Notes under the pieces: model-generated
What the model saw: the letters and a program-made list of their open reading frames with translations, nothing else
Told to the model about the DNA's origin: nothing
Database searches by the model: none
From: Moellerella sp963519845
GTDB taxonomy: Bacteria > Pseudomonadota > Gammaproteobacteria > Enterobacterales > Enterobacteriaceae
DNA length: 64,000 bases
Assembly: GCA_963519845.1 (NCBI GenBank)
Contig: CAUQNX010000014.1
Location: forward strand, 47,107-111,106
Direction: 5' to 3'
Part shown: one piece after another, positions 62,738 to 64,000 of the stretch
Layout of the letters: each line of letters opens with the position of its first letter
How positions within the stretch are numbered: the stretch's first letter is position 1
Translations under genes and position numbers: made by a program

Positions 62738-63937
62738 ATGAATCAACAGACTCAGAGCCGACCGCTATTGAGCAGAGGAATGAACGCTGTTCTTGTTTCT
62801 CAATTTCTTTCTGCGTTTGCAGATAATGCACTGTTATTTGCAATTCTGGCTCAGCTCAAAGCGGAGTTTTATCCCGAGTGGAGCCATCCTATTTTGCAGA
62901 TGGTATTTGTTTTAACCTATATTATTTTAGCGCCATTCGTTGGGCAAATCGCCGATAGATTTTCCAAAGGGCGAGTGATGCTAGTAGGTAACCTATTTAA
63001 ATTTGTCGGTGCCTTGGGGATCTGCGTGGGGATGAATCCCTTTATCTGTTATGGATTAGTGGGTATTGGCGCAGCGTCTTATTCACCAGCAAAATACGGT
63101 ATCTTGGGTGAACTGACTGATGGAAATCAGTTGGTTAAAGCCAATGGGATGATGGAAGCCTCAACAATCGCGGCTATTCTAGTGGGTTCTGTAGCAGGGG
63201 GTTATCTCTCTGATATGAGCTTAATTCTGGCCTTAGGCATATGTGCTTCTCTGTATGCTTTGGCTGTGGTGGTCAATTTAGCGATTCCTTACATTACACC
63301 TGCGCGTAAAGAGAAAGATTGGAATTTTAAACATATGATCGGCAACTTTACCTTTGCTTGCCGCTCATTATGGGCTGATCAAGAGAGCCGCTTTACCTTA
63401 GTCGGTACTAGTATGTTCTGGGGGGCAGGGGTAACCTTACGCTTCCTGCTAGTGGCTTGGGTCCCATTAGTGCTTGGATTACAAGATAACACCACGCCAA
63501 CTATGCTGAATGCGGCGGTTGCTATCGGTATTGTGATTGGAGCTGGGCTTGCGGCAAAATTTATCTCTTTAGAGACCGTCCGTCGTTGTATGCCTGCGGG
63601 TATTGTGATTGGTATTATGGTGATTTTACTCTCATTGCAAACATCATTGATTCCTTCTTATACTATTCTGATTATTTTAGGTATTTTTGGCGGCTTATTT
63701 GTGGTTCCGCTCAATGCCTTATTGCAAGAGAAAGGAAAGAAAACTGTTGGTGCTGGTAATGCTATCGCTGTGCAGAATTTAGGTGAAAACAGCGCTATGC
63801 TGATCATGTTAGGTCTCTATTCTCTGGCGATGAAAGCGGGTTTCTCAGTAGTAGGTGTCGGCGTAGGTTTCGGAGCTGTATTCACCTTGGCAATTGGTGG
63901 TTTGTGGTTGTGGGATCATTTTCGCAAAAAAAATTAA
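62738..63937 (+). CDS. lplT: Lysophospholipid transporter LplT
   Basis: A major-facilitator-superfamily protein with about 12 helices that flips lysophosphatidylethanolamine across the inner membrane to Aas. The 399-residue sequence has MNAVLVSQFLSAFADNALLFA, GQIADRFSKGRVMLVGN and PAKYGILGELTDG, closely like E. coli LplT. It is coupled to aas. Confidence 0.96.
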   Translation: MNQQTQSRPLLSRGMNAVLVSQFLSAFADNALLFAILAQLKAEFYPEWSHPILQMVFVLTYIILAPFVGQIADRFSKGRVMLVGNLFKFVGALGICVGMNPFICYGLVGIGAASYSPAKYGILGELTDGNQLVKANGMMEASTIAAILVGSVAGGYLSDMSLILALGICASLYALAVVVNLAIPYITPARKEKDWNFKHMIGNFTFACRSLWADQESRFTLVGTSMFWGAGVTLRFLLVAWVPLVLGLQDNTTPTMLNAAVAIGIVIGAGLAAKFISLETVRRCMPAGIVIGIMVILLSLQTSLIPSYTILIILGIFGGLFVVPLNALLQEKGKKTVGAGNAIAVQNLGENSAMLIMLGLYSLAMKAGFSVVGVGVGFGAVFTLAIGGLWLWDHFRKKN

Positions 63938-63955
63938 TTGGAGACTGATTACACG

Positions 63956-64000
63956 ATGAAAGATGAAAAGTATCTCGAAATGTTAAGTTTACAACTAAGA
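63956..64000 (+). CDS. Start of an unidentified gene (cut by window edge)
   Basis: An ATG at 63956, 18 bases after lplT, opens a frame of 15 codons to the window edge (MKDEKYLEMLSLQLR). GGAG lies 12 bases upstream, a rather long spacing. Too little is present to name the product. Confidence 0.45.
   Translation, partial: MKDEKYLEMLSLQLR

Overview
The window is chromosomal DNA of an AT-rich enterobacterium, most likely of the Morganellaceae (the Proteus, Providencia and Moellerella group). Three things point there. Many proteins are close to Escherichia coli orthologues in length and active-site residues (MutY, TrmB, RdgB, PepD, ProB/ProA, DinB, LysA). Na+-translocating NADH:quinone reductase (nqr) is present, which E. 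coli lacks. A small HTH regulator of the kind tied to Proteus fimbriae sits next to a fimbrial operon. The genus is an inference; no rRNA or species marker is present.

Left part (1-14.8 kb), accessory. It holds a divergent D-serine locus (dsdX, cut by the window edge, and dsdC), a three-gene efflux system of the ydhIJK/aaeXAB type, a 1.4-kb AT-rich stretch with only a decayed reading frame, and a complete chaperone-usher fimbrial operon (regulator, major pilin, anchor-like pilin, usher, chaperone, three minor pilins, tip adhesin). It ends at a tRNA-Phe gene, the counterpart of E. coli pheV, a known island insertion site.

Middle part (15-35 kb), mostly core. mltC-yggX-mutY and trmB-yggL-glsB-yggN follow the E. 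coli order. Next come a siderophore-type binding protein with a probable Fur-controlled promoter, then hemW-rdgB-yggT-proC-yggS, yqgF-yqgE, gshB and rsmE on the minus strand. A small variable patch carries an orphan prepilin peptidase, a DsbA-like oxidoreductase, an exported metallo-beta-lactamase-fold protein and its divergent LysR regulator. lysR-lysA follows.

Right part (35-64 kb). fadE-gmhA-yafJ-yafK and dinB-pepD-gpt-frsA-crl-proB-proA match the 5-minute region of E. coli. Inserted between yafK and dinB are nqrABCDEF-apbE-nqrM, a GDPD-fold lipoprotein with altered active-site motifs, and a large RTX metalloprotease. aroL, aas and lplT follow, then the first codons of one more gene.

Regulatory sites read directly include a LexA box at dinB, a FadR box at fadE, a TyrR box at aroL, a probable Fur site, a 16-bp palindrome before nqrA, a repeated 10-mer between dsdX and dsdC, and many hairpin terminators. 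The least ordinary items are the RTX metalloprotease with a 108-bp higher-order repeat, the metal-site-altered hydrolase-fold proteins and the fimbrial island beside tRNA-Phe. No clearly new multi-gene system was found.
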